Notes: generated by a model not told the origin, from the letters alone. Counted from the stretch's first letter, positions 13,998 through 22,780 are shown. The stretch: 32,281 bases of DNA from Spirochaetales bacterium (GCA_003246335.1 QKAR01000088.1:1-32281); one strand, 5' to 3'. Made by a program: numbers and translations.

Positions 13998-15338
13998 ATG
14001 AAAACACGAACAACGCAATCCATTACCTCCGGGCGAAACGCGCTGACGCTTCTGCCAAAAATCGTTGAATCGTTGACGGGTCGATCTCGCCCGCTCATTT
14101 TCGCCGATGAGAACACTTGGAAGGCCGCCGGATCGCGCGTCGCCGACATACTTGCCGGAGCGGGCATTCACTGCCTGGGACCCTATGTCTTTCCCGGAAA
14201 GCCCTCGCTCCACGCGGATACGGAGCGTATCGCCGAGGCATCCTCAGCGATCGCCCGCGCCGCGCGGGACGGGCCCGTCCTGCCGATAGCGGTCGGATCG
14301 GGAACGCTGAACGATATCGTGAAACGCGCGGCGTTCGAAAACCATACGCCGTATATTTGCGTACCCACGGCGCCGTCGGTTGACGGGTATACGTCGTTTG
14401 GCGCGGCGGTTACCGTCGACGGCTTTAAGACGACGCTTCCCTGCGACGCGCCCTTGGCGGTCGTTGCCGACGAAGACGTGATGGCCGGCGCGCCGGCGCG
14501 GTTGCTTGCCGCGGGATACGGCGATTTAGCCGCAAAGCTCGTGAGCGGACGGGATTGGATTCTCGCGGAGACGCTCGGGCTTGAAACGATCGATCCTGGC
14601 GTGTGGGAACTCTCCCAGGGAAAGCTACTAGAGCGGCTCGCAGCTCCTGACCGGTTAGCCGCGCGCGACCCGGTGGCGGTTCGCCTCATTTTTGACGGCC
14701 TGTGCGATACGGGGCTCGCCATGCAGGATCAGGGAGACTCGCGTCCCGCGTCGGGAGCCGAGCATCATATTAGCCACTGCCTCGAGATGCGCGGTCTGAC
14801 CGTCAACGGGGCGGACGCCTTGCACGGCGAGAAAGTCGCGGCCGGAACGCTATTATCCGCCCTCATGGCGGAATTCGTGTTGGGCCACGACGCGGGCGAG
14901 GCGCGGATTTTGGCGGATCGCGCATCGGAACAAAGCCCCGAAGCGTGCGAGCGAGAAGTGCGCGAAGTATTCGCTGGAACCGGAATCCCTAACGCGGCGA
15001 TTGACGCCGCCGTGCGCGTTTCCCTCGAAAAACTCGTCACCGGCGTGGCCCGGGAAAACCGTCTCGCGCGCATCTGTTCGTCCTGGGACGTTCTGCGCCG
15101 GCGCGCCGAGGAAAAAAGACCCCGTTATGCGGAACTCTCGGAAAACTTTGCCCGAGCGGGCTGTCTTTCGTTTCGTGAACTTGGCCTAACCGCGCCGTTA
15201 ATTCGCTGGTCAATATCGGCGGCGCGCACGATTCGCAATCGATACACTATACTTGATTTAGCGCGAGACTTAGGAATTTTCGAGGAGGGGATAAATTTAG
15301 TAATATCTAAAATAAATAATCAGATATTAAAAATATAA
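13998..15338 (+). CDS. araM: AraM/EgsA-like sn-glycerol-1-phosphate dehydrogenase family protein
   Basis: This 446-residue member of the iron-alcohol-dehydrogenase-like superfamily matches AraM. The NAD(P)-binding GSGTLNDIVKRAAF and PTAPSVDGYTSFGAA segments are visible, with metal-binding residues in GAEHHISHCLE and ALHGEKVAAG. Bacterial AraM (B. subtilis) reduces dihydroxyacetone phosphate to sn-glycerol-1-phosphate with Ni2+; this activity is likely here but the reason for its link with arabinose genes is not known. It directly precedes the araNPQ-abfA-type operon, as in B. subtilis. The ATG at 13998 is preferred over a GTG at 13980, but neither has a good Shine-Dalgarno. The last 20 residues are AT-rich and include an operator-like palindrome. 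Confidence 0.88.
   Translation: MKTRTTQSITSGRNALTLLPKIVESLTGRSRPLIFADENTWKAAGSRVADILAGAGIHCLGPYVFPGKPSLHADTERIAEASSAIARAARDGPVLPIAVGSGTLNDIVKRAAFENHTPYICVPTAPSVDGYTSFGAAVTVDGFKTTLPCDAPLAVVADEDVMAGAPARLLAAGYGDLAAKLVSGRDWILAETLGLETIDPGVWELSQGKLLERLAAPDRLAARDPVAVRLIFDGLCDTGLAMQDQGDSRPASGAEHHISHCLEMRGLTVNGADALHGEKVAAGTLLSALMAEFVLGHDAGEARILADRASEQSPEACEREVREVFAGTGIPNAAIDAAVRVSLEKLVTGVARENRLARICSSWDVLRRRAEEKRPRYAELSENFARAGCLSFRELGLTAPLIRWSISAARTIRNRYTILDLARDLGIFEEGINLVISKINNQILKI
15296..15311. promoter_or_regulatory. Operator-like palindrome 1 (TTTAG-N6-CTAAA)
   Basis: A 5-6-5 palindrome lies inside the last codons of araM, 48 bp upstream of the -35 of the next operon. It matches palindrome 2 (15417-15432) at 13 of 16 positions; the centres are 121 bp apart. 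Confidence 0.5.
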
Positions 15339-15358
15339 ATTGAAATGTGAATTAAAAG

Positions 15359-15387
15359 TTGACAGCTGAAAATACCCGTGTTACGAT
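15359..15387 (+). promoter_or_regulatory. Promoter of the arabino-oligosaccharide operon
   Basis: Perfect TTGACA (15359-15364), a 17-bp spacer and TACGAT (15382-15387) preceded by an extended TGn. It predicts a start near 15394 and a leader of about 67 nt. The spacer shares GCTG and TACCC with the kinase promoter at 23762-23790. Confidence 0.75.
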
Positions 15388-15394
15388 CATTTAA

Positions 15395-15439
15395 AGTTGA
15401 TTTATGACTATATTATTTTAGATATTTCTAAAATCAACT
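15395..15439. promoter_or_regulatory. Leader palindromes: AGTTGATTT repeat pair enclosing TTTTAGA-N4-TCTAAAA
   Basis: An 18-bp palindrome TTTTAGA-TATT-TCTAAAA (15416-15433) lies just after the predicted transcription start. It is nested in a 9-bp inverted repeat AGTTGATTT (15395-15403) with AAATCAACT (15431-15439). The position suits a repressor site that blocks elongation, or an RNA hairpin in the leader that alternates between the two pairings. Confidence 0.55.
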
Positions 15440-15460
15440 GGCTGGTGTAAGGAGGGTTTC

Positions 15461-16744
15461 ATGAAAATTACGACAAAGGTGTTGGTAACCCTGATGATGC
15501 TCGGGTTGGCAATCGCTGGTTTTGCGGCTCCCAAAGACGCAAAAAAAACGACTTTGACGTTCTGGACCTTTCAGGAAGTGCATACCGCCTTCATGAAAGA
15601 CGCAGTCGAGAGCTGGAACAAGGCAAATCCGAAAGAACAGATCGAGTTGAAGATCGACGTTCTTCCCTACGATGATTTGCACAACAAGCTTCTCATTTCG
15701 CTCCAGGCCGGAACCGGCGCGCCCGATCTCGCCGATATCGAAATCAGCAAGTTCGCCAACTTCCTCAAGGGCAAAAAACCCGGACTCGCCCCGCTTAATA
15801 AGTATATCGCGAAATATCTCGACAAAATCATCATCGGCCGCATGGACAGCTACAAGAAAGACGGCAATTACTACGGTATCGACTATCACGTCGGGGCCTC
15901 GGTGATGTATTACAACACCGACTACATGAAAGCCGCCGGCGTCGACATCGATAAGATCGTGACCTGGGACGATTACGAGGCCGCCGGAAAGCAGGTTCTC
16001 GCCAAGACCGGAAAACCCATGTGCACCGTCGAGTCGACCGAGCACTGGTCTTTCTATCCGCTTATCGTCCAGCAGGGCTCCGACTTCCTCGACAAGAACG
16101 GGAACGGACAGCTTGATAACCCGATCAACGTGAAGACGCTTGAGTACCTCAAGAAACTCGTCGATGAGGGCGTCGCGGTCGTCGCTCCCGGCGGATTCCA
16201 TCACAGCGAAGAGTACTGGTCGTTCATGAACAACGGCGGCGCCGCTTCCGTGTGGATGCCCCTGTGGTACATGGGCCGCTTTACCTCGTATATGCCCAAG
16301 CTCTCCGGAAAGATCGCCGTTCGCCCCCTCCCCGTGTGGACGAAGGGCGGCGCCCGCTCCGCCGGCATGGGCGGTACCGGAACCGCGGTCACGACCCAGT
16401 CCAAGAAAATGGATCTCGCGTGCCGCTTCCTCGTGTACGCCAAGGCCTCCGAAGAGGGAAGCGTGAAGACGTGGACCATCCTCGGTTTCGACCCGATTCG
16501 CTGGGACGCGTGGACCGATCCCGCCATGAAGGCGAAGAATCAGTATACCGACTATTTCGGAACCGGCGTGTTCGACATGCTCGTTTCGATCAAGGATGAG
16601 ATCAAGGGAATCAACGTCGGGGCGAAGTTCCCGCAGGCGGTTACCCTCGTCCAGAAAAACGTAATGTTCAAGGTTCTTGGGGAAAAGAGCGCGACTCCCG
16701 CGCAGGCGCTTGCCGACGCGAACAAATTGCTTAACGCCCAATAA
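15461..16744 (+). CDS. araN: Periplasmic sugar-binding protein (family 1), arabino-oligosaccharide type
   Basis: This 427-residue ABC solute-binding protein has a signal peptide (MKITTKVLVTLMMLGLAIAG, cleavage about FAA-P) and no lipobox cysteine, fitting a free periplasmic protein in a diderm. TLTFWTF, the PDLADIEISKFANFL hinge region and MYYNTDYMKAAG are typical of the MalE-like cluster. An EF-hand-like loop, DKNGNGQLD (D211-D219), is unusual for the family and may bind Ca2+. It is the first gene of an operon with two permeases, GH51 and GH43, in the order of araN-araP-araQ-abfA, so I infer binding of arabinose oligomers. A strong GGAGGG precedes the ATG. Confidence 0.9.
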   Translation: MKITTKVLVTLMMLGLAIAGFAAPKDAKKTTLTFWTFQEVHTAFMKDAVESWNKANPKEQIELKIDVLPYDDLHNKLLISLQAGTGAPDLADIEISKFANFLKGKKPGLAPLNKYIAKYLDKIIIGRMDSYKKDGNYYGIDYHVGASVMYYNTDYMKAAGVDIDKIVTWDDYEAAGKQVLAKTGKPMCTVESTEHWSFYPLIVQQGSDFLDKNGNGQLDNPINVKTLEYLKKLVDEGVAVVAPGGFHHSEEYWSFMNNGGAASVWMPLWYMGRFTSYMPKLSGKIAVRPLPVWTKGGARSAGMGGTGTAVTTQSKKMDLACRFLVYAKASEEGSVKTWTILGFDPIRWDAWTDPAMKAKNQYTDYFGTGVFDMLVSIKDEIKGINVGAKFPQAVTLVQKNVMFKVLGEKSATPAQALADANKLLNAQ

Positions 16745-16757
16745 TCGATCGTTCTCG

Positions 16758-16787
16758 GGCGGGTCGGTTACGGCCCGCCTTTTTTTT
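16758..16787 (+). terminator. Intercistronic terminator/attenuator after the binding protein gene
   Basis: A 9-bp stem (GGCGGGTCG, 16758-16766, with CGGCCCGCC, 16771-16779), loop GTTA, followed by eight T. It lies between binding protein and permease genes and would give more binding protein than permease mRNA. Confidence 0.8.
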
Positions 16788-16812
16788 AAGCAGACTATGG
16801 GGGACCCTGAGT

Positions 16813-17724
16813 ATGACAACCCAAACCAACAAGAAATCGCGGCAAATCGTCACGATGAAAAACGCTCCGTACTTATTCGTTGCGCCGTTCGTTTTGAGTT
16901 TTTTAATCTTCTTTCTGTATCCGCTGATTTCCACCGGCATCATGAGCACCCAGGAAATCCTCGGGCCGGGCGACGTCACGTTCGTCGGCCTGCGCAACTA
17001 CAAGGATCTCGTTAACGCGCAATTCGGCAACGCGATCCGGAACAGCACCCTTTACACGATCCTGACGATCGCGATTCTGGTGCCGCTCCCGCTTTTGCTC
17101 GCGGTTCTTCTTACCGCAAAATCGACCAAGGCGAAGAGCTTCTTTAAATCGGCCTATTTCATTCCGGCGCTGACTTCCGTCGTCGTCGCGGGAATATTTT
17201 TTCGATACGCCTTCAGCGCCCAGCACACGGCCTTCGTCAACGCGATCCTGATAAAACTCGGCGCCATGCCGAAGGAGTGGCTGTTCCGCCGCGGCACGAC
17301 GATGCTCGTGCTCGTGCTTTTCTGCACGTGGCGATGGCTCGGCGTGAACATCATTTACTTCATGTCGGGGCTCAACGCGATACCCCTTGAGCAGTACGAG
17401 GCCGCCGAGATCGACGGCGCGAGCACGCTCCAGCGGTTCTTCAAGATTACCGTCCCGAACCTCAAGCCGGTCATCGTGTACGTCGTGACCATCAGCGTGT
17501 ACGGCGGATTTTCGATGTTCTCCGAAACCTACACGCTGTTCAGCTCCGCGAGCACGCCCGGCGACATCGGCCTAACCATCGTGTCGTACATCTACCTTGA
17601 GGGATTCCAGTACGCCCAGCTCGGCATGGGGTCGGCGATCGGCGTGACGCTGTTCGCGATCATCATGGGAGTCAATCTGATTCAGCTCCTGGCGACGGGA
17701 ACTTTCAAAAAGGGCGAAAACTGA
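16813..17724 (+). CDS. araP: ABC sugar transporter permease (AraP/MalF type)
   Basis: This 303-residue inner membrane permease has six predicted transmembrane segments, beginning with APYLFVAPFVLSFLIFFLYPL. The cytoplasmic EAA loop that docks to the ATPase is EQYEAAEIDGASTLQRFFKITVP (residues about 194-216). A G-rich Shine-Dalgarno (GGGGGA) is 8 nt before the ATG. It forms the membrane channel together with the next gene. No ATPase gene is in the operon, as in the B. subtilis araNPQ system, where MsmX is shared. Confidence 0.93.
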   Translation: MTTQTNKKSRQIVTMKNAPYLFVAPFVLSFLIFFLYPLISTGIMSTQEILGPGDVTFVGLRNYKDLVNAQFGNAIRNSTLYTILTIAILVPLPLLLAVLLTAKSTKAKSFFKSAYFIPALTSVVVAGIFFRYAFSAQHTAFVNAILIKLGAMPKEWLFRRGTTMLVLVLFCTWRWLGVNIIYFMSGLNAIPLEQYEAAEIDGASTLQRFFKITVPNLKPVIVYVVTISVYGGFSMFSETYTLFSSASTPGDIGLTIVSYIYLEGFQYAQLGMGSAIGVTLFAIIMGVNLIQLLATGTFKKGEN

Positions 17725-17725
17725 T

Positions 17726-18574
17726 ATGTCAACACTCGAGAGAAAATCGATCCTTACCCCGATCGTAAAATACCTGTTCTTAATCGCGATGATGTGCTTT
17801 ACGCTCGCGCCGTTCCTGTTCATGCTCGTCTCGTCCCTGCGCTCGGGCGATCTCATGGTGCAAAACGGGCTGACGCTCGACTTGAACCTGAAGACGATGA
17901 ACCTTTCGAACTACACGGCCATGATGGAGTATTCCGACGGCCTGTATTTCCTCTGGTTCATCAACAGCGTCGTCATCACGTTCTTGCAGACGGTGGGCGC
18001 GCTCATCCTGAGCTCCATGGTCGGCTACGGCTTGGCGATGTACGACTTCAAGGGTCGCACGCTCATTTTCACCATCGTGCTCGTCGTCATGATGATCCCG
18101 GTCGAGATCCTGATGCTGCCGCTTTTCAAGCTCACCATATTGCTGAAAATCATCGACACGAAGGCCGGCGTCATCCTTCCGTTCGTCGTCTCCCCGTTCG
18201 CGGTGTTCTTTTTTCGGCAGTACGCGCTGGGAATTCCGAAAGACCTCGTCGACTCGGGCCGCATCGACGGGTGCAACGAGTTCGGGATTTTCTTCAGGAT
18301 CATCACGCCGGTCATGCTCCCCGCGTTCGGCGCGATCGCGATCCTGCAGGCCATGGGCAGCTGGAACTCGTTCGTGTGGCCGCTTATCGCGCTCCGCTCG
18401 AACGAGCATTTGACGCTTCCCATCGGGTTGCTCTCGCTTCTGACTCCGTACGGAAACAATTACGACGTATTGCTCGCGGGCTCGGTCATCTCGATCGTCC
18501 CGATCATCGTCGTATTCCTCCTCAATCAACGCGCGTTCATCAGCGGCCTCACGGTCGGCAGCGTGAAAGGATAA
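17726..18574 (+). CDS. araQ: ABC sugar transporter permease (AraQ/MalG type)
   Basis: This 282-residue permease has six hydrophobic segments. The EAA loop is DLVDSGRIDGCNEFGIFFRIITPVMLP and the MalG-like C-terminal end is FISGLTVGSVKG. It starts one base after the stop of the first permease, so the two are translationally linked. It pairs with that permease for arabino-oligosaccharide import. Confidence 0.93.
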   Translation: MSTLERKSILTPIVKYLFLIAMMCFTLAPFLFMLVSSLRSGDLMVQNGLTLDLNLKTMNLSNYTAMMEYSDGLYFLWFINSVVITFLQTVGALILSSMVGYGLAMYDFKGRTLIFTIVLVVMMIPVEILMLPLFKLTILLKIIDTKAGVILPFVVSPFAVFFFRQYALGIPKDLVDSGRIDGCNEFGIFFRIITPVMLPAFGAIAILQAMGSWNSFVWPLIALRSNEHLTLPIGLLSLLTPYGNNYDVLLAGSVISIVPIIVVFLLNQRAFISGLTVGSVKG

Positions 18575-18578
18575 TTTC

Positions 18579-20087
18579 ATGAGTAAAATTTCAATGGTCG
18601 TCGAAAAGCAATTTGCCCTCGCGGAGGTGGACGATCGCCTCTTCAGCTCGTTCATCGAGCATCTTGGCCGCGCCGTGTATTCGGGGATTTACGAGCCCGG
18701 GCATCCTACGGCGGACGGGCAGGGTTTCCGTAAGGACGTGATCGAGCTCGTGCGCGACCTTGGCGTGTGCCTCGTCCGCTATCCGGGCGGTAACTTCCTT
18801 TCGGGATACGACTGGACAGACGGTATCGGCCCGCGCGCCGACCGGCCCCGGCGGCTCGATCTCGCGTGGCGGACTATAGAGCCGAACGAAATCGGCATAG
18901 ACGAGTTCGTCGATTGGGCGAAGAAGGCGAACGTCGGCGTCATGGCCGCGGTGAACATGGGAACCGGCACGCCGAAAGAGGCGGGCGAGATGCTCGAGTA
19001 CTGCAATTTCCGCGGCGGCACGTACTGGAGCGACCTGCGCAAGAAAAACGGACACGCCGAGCCCTACGGGATCAAGACGTGGTGCGTCGGGAACGAGATG
19101 GACGGTCCGTGGCAGATTTGCCACCTCGACGCCGCCGATTACGGCAAGAAGGCGCGCGAGACGGCGAAAATCATGAAATGGATCGACGACAAGATCGACC
19201 TCGTCGTGTGCGGCAGCGCCACGAGCCTGATGGCGACCTATCCCGAGTGGGACCGCGTCGTGCTCGAGCATACCTACGAGCATATCGATTATCTGTCTCT
19301 CCATCGCTACTACGAAAACCTCGGGAACGACGCCGACTTCCTCGCTTCCTTCGTCGACATGGACCGCTTTATCAAGAGCGTCGCCTCGACGGTCGATTAC
19401 GTGAAGAGTCTCAAGCGCAGCACGAAGACGGTAAATCTTTCCTTCGACGAATGGAACGTGTGGTACCAGCAAAAGCAAACCCGCTTCGACTGGGAAGTCG
19501 CGCCCCCGATCCTCGAGGATCAGTATTCGCTGTTGGACGCGCTCGTGTTCGGCGGCATGGGAATCACGCTCCTCAATAACGCCGACCGCGTGAAGGTCGC
19601 GTGTCTCGCTCAGCTCGTGAACGTCATCGCGCCGATATTCACGAAAAAGGGCGGCGGCGTCATCAAGCAGTCGACGTACTATCCGTTCAGGGACATTTCG
19701 AAATACGGCCGCGGCACGGTGCTTAAGCCCGTGATCGCCGCGCCGACCATCGAGACGTGCTACGGCGACGCGCCGGTTCTCGCGGTGTCCGTCGTGGACA
19801 ACGGCGTCGGGGCGAACGGGACGGGAGATATTTCCGTGTTCTGCCTCAATATCGACCAAGGCAAGTCGCATCAGCTCGACTTGGATTTCCGCTCGTTCGG
19901 CAAGGTGAAGATGACCATGCGTCAGGAACTTTCCGGTCCCGATCAGGACCTCAAGAACACGTTCGAGTCTCCCGAGCGCGTCGTCCCGGTCGCGAAGGCC
20001 GTCGCCGGCGGCGAGGCTGAATCGTTCGCGCTCGAGATGTCGCCGCGATCCTGGAACGTGATCCGGTTCTCGTACGCGGGTAAATGA
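18579..20087 (+). CDS. abfA: GH51 alpha-L-arabinofuranosidase (cytoplasmic)
   Basis: This 502-residue enzyme has a (beta/alpha)8 barrel and a C-terminal beta domain, the usual length for AbfA. It has no signal peptide, so it acts inside the cell on imported arabino-oligosaccharides. The general acid/base is E173 in WCVGNEMDGPW and the nucleophile is E291 in LSFDEWNVWY, as expected from Geobacillus AbfA. The conserved RYPGGNF at residues 67-73 is present. AAAGGA lies 7 nt before the ATG, 4 bp after the permease stop. Its product L-arabinose needs araA/B/D-type genes, none of which are in the window. Confidence 0.96.
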   Translation: MSKISMVVEKQFALAEVDDRLFSSFIEHLGRAVYSGIYEPGHPTADGQGFRKDVIELVRDLGVCLVRYPGGNFLSGYDWTDGIGPRADRPRRLDLAWRTIEPNEIGIDEFVDWAKKANVGVMAAVNMGTGTPKEAGEMLEYCNFRGGTYWSDLRKKNGHAEPYGIKTWCVGNEMDGPWQICHLDAADYGKKARETAKIMKWIDDKIDLVVCGSATSLMATYPEWDRVVLEHTYEHIDYLSLHRYYENLGNDADFLASFVDMDRFIKSVASTVDYVKSLKRSTKTVNLSFDEWNVWYQQKQTRFDWEVAPPILEDQYSLLDALVFGGMGITLLNNADRVKVACLAQLVNVIAPIFTKKGGGVIKQSTYYPFRDISKYGRGTVLKPVIAAPTIETCYGDAPVLAVSVVDNGVGANGTGDISVFCLNIDQGKSHQLDLDFRSFGKVKMTMRQELSGPDQDLKNTFESPERVVPVAKAVAGGEAESFALEMSPRSWNVIRFSYAGK

Positions 20088-21529
20088 TTCACGCCGTTCG
20101 GAAACTCCGTTTCTGCGTAGCCGCGCTTTCCCTCTGCGGAAGCGCGGCTTTTTTCGCGAACCCCGTGTTTCCGCCCCGGCCTGCGGGATTCACGCCGTTC
20201 GACGATACCGATATTCGCGCCCCTGCCGCGTGGGGCTTTTTAAATACGCATGACCCGTCGATTTTTTTCGACGCGGCGAGCGGTTCCTATTATGTCTACT
20301 CGACGGACATGCAAAAAGGCATGTACGTGACTCCGGGCTGCCAGATTCGTAAATCGGAAAATCTCGTCGATTGGAGTTTCGTCGGTCGGGCGATCCCCGG
20401 CGGCGAAATACCCGGGGACGTAGCCGCGTGGGCAAGCCCGGTTTCCCTGTGGGCGCCCGATTGCGTAAAAGTCGGCGACGAATATCGCCTGTACTACGCC
20501 GCCTCGCTTTTCGGCAAGCAGCGTTCGGCGATCGCGCTCGCGGTAGCGCGGAATCCCGAGGGGCCGTTTATCCCGCGCGGCATCGTGCTTGAGACTCGGG
20601 CGGGCGATCCCGTAAACGCGATTGATCCCGCCATCGTCCGGGACGAAACGTCCGGCCGTCGGTACATGGCGTACGGCTCGTTTTGGGGAGGAATTCGACT
20701 CCTCGAGCTGGACGAGTCGACGGGTTTGCTCGCGAACGGGGCTCGGGATATCGGAGACGGCTTCGGCGTATCGCTCGCGCGCCGCGCTTCCTCGGTTCAA
20801 GGCGCGGTCGAAGGACCGTATATCATCTTCAATCGAGAAACGGGCTACTATTATTTATTCGTTTCATACGGGTCCCTTTCGTCGAATTACAACGTCCGCG
20901 TCGGGCGCTCGCGCGTGGTCGCGGGCCCGTATCTCGATTATCGAGGGCTTGCGATGACTGATCTTGAGGCGTCGCCTGAATCCGTCGGGTACAAGCTGAC
21001 GAGCGGGTTCCGCTTCGGCGACGGGCAGGGCTGGTTCGCCCTTGGACACAATTCAGTGTTGCAGCGCGACGGCGAGTGGTTCTTCGTGCATCACGTACGG
21101 CCGGAAGGCGGCTCGTCCTGGGCCTATCTTAACGTGAGAAAACTGCTGTGGACCTCGGACGGGTGGCCCGTCGCGAATCCCCTGCCGTACGCGGGAGAAA
21201 CCGAGCAGGCCGTTTCGTCGGCTGACGTCGCGGGAAAATACGCCTGCGTTCTTTTCGAGGACGCCCCCACGGCTGTCGTTACCGCCTCGGTTGCGCTTTC
21301 GTTGAAAAAGAACGGCTCCTTCGTTCTCATGGCTCCGTCGGGTAAGATAAGAGGTTCGTGGTCGGTTTTGGAGGCGAATAAAATCTCGCTTCAATCGCGC
21401 GGCTGGCGCGCGGACGTTTTCGCGCTCGCTTCCTGGGATCCCGACGCTGACGCGCCTACTATCTCCCTTACCGGAATTGACCGGAATGGCCACGGCGTAT
21501 GGGCGCGGAAAGACGCGAAGAAACACTAA
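20084..21529 (+). CDS. Secreted GH43 endo-alpha-1,5-L-arabinanase-like glycosidase
   Basis: This 481-residue protein has a signal peptide (RKLRFCVAALSLCGSAAFFA), so it acts in the periplasm or outside. The five-bladed propeller of GH43 is indicated by the catalytic Asp57 (NTHDPSIFF), the pKa-modulating Asp181 (NAIDPAIV) and the general acid Glu243 (AVEGPYII). The SLWAPDCVKV and YYLFVSYG motifs and the late HHVRP are typical of arabinanases. The last about 110 residues form a beta-rich extra domain ending in TGIDRNGHGVWARK, like the C-terminal domain of B. subtilis AbnB-type enzymes. ATGA overlap with abfA shows translational coupling. Inference: it cuts arabinan chains to make the transporter's substrate. 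Confidence 0.9.
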   Translation: MIHAVRKLRFCVAALSLCGSAAFFANPVFPPRPAGFTPFDDTDIRAPAAWGFLNTHDPSIFFDAASGSYYVYSTDMQKGMYVTPGCQIRKSENLVDWSFVGRAIPGGEIPGDVAAWASPVSLWAPDCVKVGDEYRLYYAASLFGKQRSAIALAVARNPEGPFIPRGIVLETRAGDPVNAIDPAIVRDETSGRRYMAYGSFWGGIRLLELDESTGLLANGARDIGDGFGVSLARRASSVQGAVEGPYIIFNRETGYYYLFVSYGSLSSNYNVRVGRSRVVAGPYLDYRGLAMTDLEASPESVGYKLTSGFRFGDGQGWFALGHNSVLQRDGEWFFVHHVRPEGGSSWAYLNVRKLLWTSDGWPVANPLPYAGETEQAVSSADVAGKYACVLFEDAPTAVVTASVALSLKKNGSFVLMAPSGKIRGSWSVLEANKISLQSRGWRADVFALASWDPDADAPTISLTGIDRNGHGVWARKDAKKH

Positions 21530-21541
21530 CGCCGCTTGTCG

Positions 21542-22090
21542 TTATTCTCGCTCGACGAGCTTGATCGCCTCGTTCGTCGGAAGGACGCGTATGGAGCCGC
21601 CGGTCGGCGTCAACTCGGCCCAGAGCCAATTATGGAAGGTTATGATCTCCGCGGCGCCGAGCGGGGGCCGATTCGCGGTGGTATGCGCGTCGGCGAGAAC
21701 GACGATTTCGTAATCGCGCGTCAGGGCTCCGTGTATCGTCGCGTTGAGGCAGAATTCCGTCGCGAGCCCCGCGACGAATAGCCGCGTTACCCCCAACGAT
21801 TTGAGCGTCCCGTCGAGGTCCGTTCGATAGAACGCGTCGTTCGCGGTTTTCGTTACGTACCGATCGCCGCAGCTTTGCCCGATTTCGTCAATGAACTCGA
21901 AATCGGACGTGCCGGGAAACAGATAGTTTTCCTTCGTGCCGTCGTGCCTGACGAAAATCACCGGAGTCCCGATTTTTCGGCATCGCTTCGCGAAGCCGTC
22001 GATGCGCGCTGCTACCCCGACGCGGTCAAGCCTCGGCGTCGCGAAACAGCCGTTCTGCATATCAATGACGAGAAACGCGTCCATGCCCAT
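21542..22090 (-). CDS. Cysteine hydrolase, isochorismatase/nicotinamidase superfamily
   Basis: This 182-residue protein has the catalytic triad Asp10 (LVIDMQNG), Lys81 (YVTKTANDAF) and Cys114 (GLATEFCLNAT). It is a single-domain amide hydrolase; substrates in the family include nicotinamide, isochorismate, carbamoylsarcosine and biuret, and the sequence does not decide between them. It starts 9 bp after the carbonic anhydrase stop, with AGGAAGG just before the first ATG, so the two form an operon. It converges on the GH43 gene with 12 bp between stops. Confidence 0.9.
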   Translation of the reverse strand: MGMDAFLVIDMQNGCFATPRLDRVGVAARIDGFAKRCRKIGTPVIFVRHDGTKENYLFPGTSDFEFIDEIGQSCGDRYVTKTANDAFYRTDLDGTLKSLGVTRLFVAGLATEFCLNATIHGALTRDYEIVVLADAHTTANRPPLGAAEIITFHNWLWAELTPTGGSIRVLPTNEAIKLVERE

Positions 22091-22099
22091 CTTGCCTTC

Positions 22100-22720
22100 C
22101 TACTCTATTTTCTTGAATGATCGCTCTTCCCGATCGTAATTGAACACTTCGCCGGTTTCGATGATGTAGTACCATCCGTAGATATTAATTTTCCCCTCGC
22201 GGAATTTTTCCTTTATATACGGGTACGTGATGAGATGGTTCATCTGCTCAACGACGTTCATCTGTTCAGTTCTCCACTCGCGCTCGTCAGGGTTTTCGAT
22301 GCGCTCGCTTTCGATTCGCTCTTTGACGCGCTTGGCCAGTTCAAGCCATTTTTTCGTGTGGGGGATGTTTTCAAGCTCTTTGTCGGTCTTAAGGAGGGCG
22401 TTGCAGCCCCCGCAATTGGAATGCCCGCAGACGATGATGTTCTCTATGTCCAAGACCTGCACGGCGTATTCGATGCAGGAGGTCGTCGCGACGAATTCTT
22501 CCGTTTGGCGGTAATAGGGGACGATGTTCGCGATATTCCGCACCACGAAAAGTTCGCCGGGGAGCGTTCGTGTGATAAGATTCGGCACGATGCGGGAATC
22601 GGCGCAGCCGATGAAGAGGGTGTGCGGCTTTTGTCGCTTCCCCAGAGCGGAAAAAAGTTCAGCGTATTGCTGAAAGTCCTTTTCGTTAAATTCTTTAACG
22701 CCTTCGAATAAGCTTTCCAT
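22100..22720 (-). CDS. can: Beta-class carbonic anhydrase
   Basis: This 206-residue enzyme interconverts CO2 and bicarbonate. The zinc ligands are C39 (FIGCADSR), H100 and C103 (CGHSNCGG), with the catalytic D41-R43 pair; the GELFVVRNIANIV motif is present. It has no signal peptide and is therefore cytoplasmic. GGTGA lies 7 nt before the ATG. It is first in a two-gene operon with the cysteine hydrolase, an arrangement in which CO2/bicarbonate released by an amidohydrolase could be processed, but this is only inference. Confidence 0.95.
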   Translation of the reverse strand: MESLFEGVKEFNEKDFQQYAELFSALGKRQKPHTLFIGCADSRIVPNLITRTLPGELFVVRNIANIVPYYRQTEEFVATTSCIEYAVQVLDIENIIVCGHSNCGGCNALLKTDKELENIPHTKKWLELAKRVKERIESERIENPDEREWRTEQMNVVEQMNHLITYPYIKEKFREGKINIYGWYYIIETGEVFNYDREERSFKKIE

Positions 22721-22737
22721 GATGTTTCACCGGGTAA

Positions 22738-22767
22738 ACAATACCGAAAAACCGCCTCGAAGCGCAA
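22738..22767 (-). promoter_or_regulatory. Putative promoter of the carbonic anhydrase operon
   Basis: Minus strand TTGCGC (22762-22767), an 18-bp spacer and TATTGT (22738-22743), 17 nt before the ATG, leaving room for the Shine-Dalgarno. Confidence 0.5.
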
Positions 22768-22780
22768 TCCGTCGCCGGTT

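Noticed and set aside
15340-15460. Riboswitch or T-box in the AT-rich leader of the araN-type operon
   Set aside because: The predicted leader is only about 67 nt and contains palindromes but no known riboswitch signature; an operator explains it better.
15434-16819. A long open frame (461 codons) on the minus strand opposite the araN-type gene
   Set aside because: It is an antisense shadow caused by high GC codon use; it has no family motif and its strand lacks a ribosome-binding site, whereas the + strand gene has a signal peptide, strong Shine-Dalgarno and family motifs.
17780-19871. Long minus strand open frames opposite the second permease and abfA
   Set aside because: Highly charged, low-complexity translations (runs of D, R, E, H) antisense to well-supported genes.
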